32,272 nt of DNA from contig CACYOR010000009.1 of assembly GCA_902775985.1 (NCBI GenBank), positions 1 through 32,272 of the forward strand, written 5' to 3'. The notes beneath the pieces were generated by a model. The model did not search any database and was not told the origin of the DNA. It saw nothing but the letters and a program-made list of their open reading frames with translations. Source of the DNA: Oscillospiraceae bacterium (GTDB taxonomy: Bacteria > Bacillota > Clostridia > Oscillospirales > Oscillospiraceae). The position numbers and the translations under genes are program-made. Below are positions 30,229-32,272 of the stretch, piece after piece. Position 1 is the stretch's first letter. Each line of letters opens with the position of its first letter.

Positions 30229-32272
30229 AGATCATCCGAGGTCTCAAGATCGGCGGTCTGCAGCAGAAGATCTTCAATCTGATGCTGATCATCATCGCCA
30301 TCCTCATCGGTATCTACACCGCCTTTTATTTCTACCAGCAGAAGAACCTGACCCAGGTCGTGCAGGAGGCGAGCGTGGAGCAGCAGGCCTCCATCACCGC
30401 GGTCTCGGAGGAGACCATGGCCGCCGTGCTCAACACTTCTCTCAGTCGCACCACGGCCCTGCAGGCCTACATCGCCGACGACCTCTTTGCCGATGTACGG
30501 ACGGACGTGGAGACCCTGCGGGCCTTCGCCACGGAGCTCTTTGCCCATGCCGAGAGCTTCGACGCCCATCCCTTCTCCGAGCCGGATCCGGCCCTGGACG
30601 GCACGCCGACCGTGCAGATGCAGCACGAGCAGGGTGTGGACCCGGAGGCCTCCGAGGATCTGGGTCTTGTGGCCAACATGAGCGAGATCATGCTCGCGAT
30701 GTTTCGCAGCTCCAACAAGCTCAGCTCCTGCTTTGTGGCCACGACGGACGGCTGCATCCTCTATGTGGACGACCGCTCCGGCGCCTACCAGGACGAGGAC
30801 GGCCAAACCGTGACCTTTGACGTGCGCAGCCGCCCCTGGTACTGCCAGGCCGTGGAGGAAGGGGATCTGATCTTCACCGGCGTGGAGGCGGACGCCTTTA
30901 CCGACATTCCGGGCCTTGTGTGCGCCGCGCCCGTCTATCGGGAGGGAAAGCTGGTCGCCGTGGTGGGCGCGGATATCTTCCTCACCGCCATCAACGACTA
31001 TGTGCAGAACACCTCCTCGGAAAGCGGCTATCTCTGCGTGATCAGCCAGGACGGCCAGGTGCTCTTCTCCTCCCGGCAGGAGGGCGTTTTCAAGGCTGAG
31101 CTCTCCTCCGCCGCCCCGGATCTGCGGGCCAACGAGAACCGGGAGCTGGCCGCCTTCATCGCCCAGGCCCTGCAGGAGCGCACGCCCCTGAGCCTGATCG
31201 AGGTGGACGGCAAGCCCTGCTATCTCTGCGGCGCGCCCATGGAGACCCTGGGCTGGGCTGTGATATCGGTCGTGGAAAAGGCGGTCACCGATCAGCCGAC
31301 CCAGGCCATGCTGCAGCGCTATGACGAGATCAACGACGGCGCTCTCGCTTCCTACGAAAGCGGCGCGACGCGCTCCGGGAACCGGATGCTGATCGTGCTC
31401 ATTGTGGTGTTCCTGCTGGCGGTCAACGGATCGCTCGTGCTGGCCAGCCGGGTGGTCAAGCCCCTGGAGCATATGACCCGCCGCATCAATAGCCTGAGCG
31501 GCAGCGACCAGGCCTTCGAGATGGAGGACGTCTACCGCACGGACGACGAGATCGAGATCCTGGCGGAGTCCTTTGCCTCTCTCTCCAAGAAGACGCGGGA
31601 CTACATCGCCCAGATCACCCAGATCACCGCGGAGAAGGAGCGCATCGGCACGGAGCTGGCCCTGGCCACGCGGATCCAGGCGGATATGCTGCCCAACATC
31701 TTCCCGGCCTTCCCCGAGCGCCCGGACTTTGACGTCTACGCGACGATGGACCCGGCCAAGGAGGTCGGCGGCGACTTCTACGATTTCTTCCTGATCGACG
31801 AGACCCATCTGGGGCTGGTCGTGGCGGATGTGTCCGGCAAGGGCGTGCCCGCGGCGCTGTTCATGATGATCTCCAAAATCCTGGTGCAGAACTACGCCAT
31901 GACGGGCCGCAGCCCCGCCGAGGTGCTGCGGGCGGTCAACGAGCAGATCTGCTCCAACAACCGGGAGGAGATGTTCGTCACGGTGTGGTTCGGCATTCTG
32001 GACACCGCCACCGGGACGATCACCGCCGCCAACGCCGGGCACGAATATCCCGCCCTGATGCACGCCGGCGGCCGCTTCGAGCTGGTGAAGAACCGGCACG
32101 GCTTTGTCATCGGCGCGCTCAACGGCGTGCGCTACCGGGAATACGAGCTGTGCCTCACGCCGGGCACCAAGCTCTTCCTCTACACCGACGGCGTGCCCGA
32201 GGCCACCAACGCCGCAAACGAGATGTTCGGCACGGAGCGGATGCTTCAGGCCCTCAACCGGGAGCCCGGCGC
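30225..32272 (+). CDS. membrane PP2C (SpoIIE/RsbU-type) phosphatase with extracellular sensor, 3' end beyond window
   Basis: It reads open from ATG 30225, which overlaps the STAS stop by ATGA, to the window edge (at least 682 residues). There is a first membrane helix at about 19-37. An extracellular dCache-like sensor spans roughly 40-385, with RSRPWYCQAVEEGDLIFTGVE near 200 and VCAAPVYREGKLVAVVGADIF. A second helix lies at about 388-408 (MLIVLIVVFLLAVNGSLVLA), then HAMP (VVKPLEHMTRRI) and a coiled linker. The SpoIIE domain starts near 500: DPAKEVGGDFYDFF and VVADVSGKGVPAALFM hold the metal-binding aspartates, with ANAGHEYPAL and LYTDGVPEA. It probably dephosphorylates the STAS protein in response to an external ligand. 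Confidence 0.92.
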   Translation, partial: MKIIRGLKIGGLQQKIFNLMLIIIAILIGIYTAFYFYQQKNLTQVVQEASVEQQASITAVSEETMAAVLNTSLSRTTALQAYIADDLFADVRTDVETLRAFATELFAHAESFDAHPFSEPDPALDGTPTVQMQHEQGVDPEASEDLGLVANMSEIMLAMFRSSNKLSSCFVATTDGCILYVDDRSGAYQDEDGQTVTFDVRSRPWYCQAVEEGDLIFTGVEADAFTDIPGLVCAAPVYREGKLVAVVGADIFLTAINDYVQNTSSESGYLCVISQDGQVLFSSRQEGVFKAELSSAAPDLRANENRELAAFIAQALQERTPLSLIEVDGKPCYLCGAPMETLGWAVISVVEKAVTDQPTQAMLQRYDEINDGALASYESGATRSGNRMLIVLIVVFLLAVNGSLVLASRVVKPLEHMTRRINSLSGSDQAFEMEDVYRTDDEIEILAESFASLSKKTRDYIAQITQITAEKERIGTELALATRIQADMLPNIFPAFPERPDFDVYATMDPAKEVGGDFYDFFLIDETHLGLVVADVSGKGVPAALFMMISKILVQNYAMTGRSPAEVLRAVNEQICSNNREEMFVTVWFGILDTATGTITAANAGHEYPALMHAGGRFELVKNRHGFVIGALNGVRYREYELCLTPGTKLFLYTDGVPEATNAANEMFGTERMLQALNREPG

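Noticed and set aside
29871-32099. A 742-codon open frame on the minus strand
   Set aside because: It lies opposite the STAS and PP2C genes, which have clear motifs. Composition is His/Gly/Arg-rich and there is no ribosome site.
1-32272. CRISPR arrays, rRNA genes, complete prophage or insertion sequence
   Set aside because: No regularly spaced repeats, rRNA signatures, phage structural genes or transposase genes were seen.

Overview
This window looks like a high-GC anaerobic member of the Clostridia, probably close to the Oscillospiraceae. The pointers are strong Shine-Dalgarno sites (AAGGAG/GGAGG), tight ATGA-overlapping operons, a CD1871A-like CXXC membrane protein next to a polyferredoxin, a TnpV transposon relic, and an intergenic palindrome of a type I recall as common in gut Firmicutes. 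The taxonomic call is inference; there is no rRNA or tRNA in the window.

Layout. (1) 1-4130: a two-gene operon. The first gene is a 1030-residue protein with the DxDGD catalytic signature of cellular-type (QDE-1/YonO-like) RNA polymerases. The second is an unrecognised protein with an overlapping TTG start. A strong terminator follows. (2) 4200-19500: a metal-handling region of five operons, all on the + strand. It encodes two complete FecCD-type ABC importers (lipoprotein, permease, ATPase), four class I SAM methyltransferases, two DUF4213/DUF364 proteins, a HypB-type nickel GTPase, a second P-loop GTPase with two CxxC pairs, an ABC ATPase with no permease beside it, an FmdE-like zinc-ribbon protein, a flavodoxin and a TetR-type regulator. 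(3) 19500-20600: an orphan tnpV and AT-richer, repeat-bearing DNA. (4) 20611-22042: a CXXC membrane protein and a membrane polyferredoxin, then a dense cluster of palindromes and a terminator. (5) 22316-28911, minus strand: sbcDC and, upstream of it, tartronate-semialdehyde reductase plus glycerate 2-kinase. (6) 29221-end, plus strand: an unrecognised 224-residue protein, a STAS anti-sigma-factor antagonist, and a membrane-bound PP2C phosphatase that runs off the window.

The clearest new signal is regulatory. Each of the five operons in region 2 is preceded by the same near-perfect palindrome, ATCCCCCCGGGGGGCTT (one copy has C6TG5). In every copy its G-tract ends exactly 25 bases before a -10 hexamer, with a poor -35 that begins two bases after the palindrome and a 17-base spacer. 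The palindrome centre falls near -42, where class II activators sit. This makes the five operons look like one regulon under one DNA-binding protein. The hypB operon also has a 340-base leader with an aptamer-like fold closed by an 8-bp stem, followed by a 12-bp terminator-like hairpin, which suggests a riboswitch.

Taken together, region 2 most likely imports and processes a nickel (or similar metal) complex: lipoproteins and FecCD permeases for uptake, methyltransferases and DUF364 proteins for making or altering the ligand, and HypB-like GTPases for metal delivery. The metal and ligand are inference. Separately, a cellular-type RNA polymerase with a dedicated partner, outside any visible prophage, is the most unusual protein-level find.
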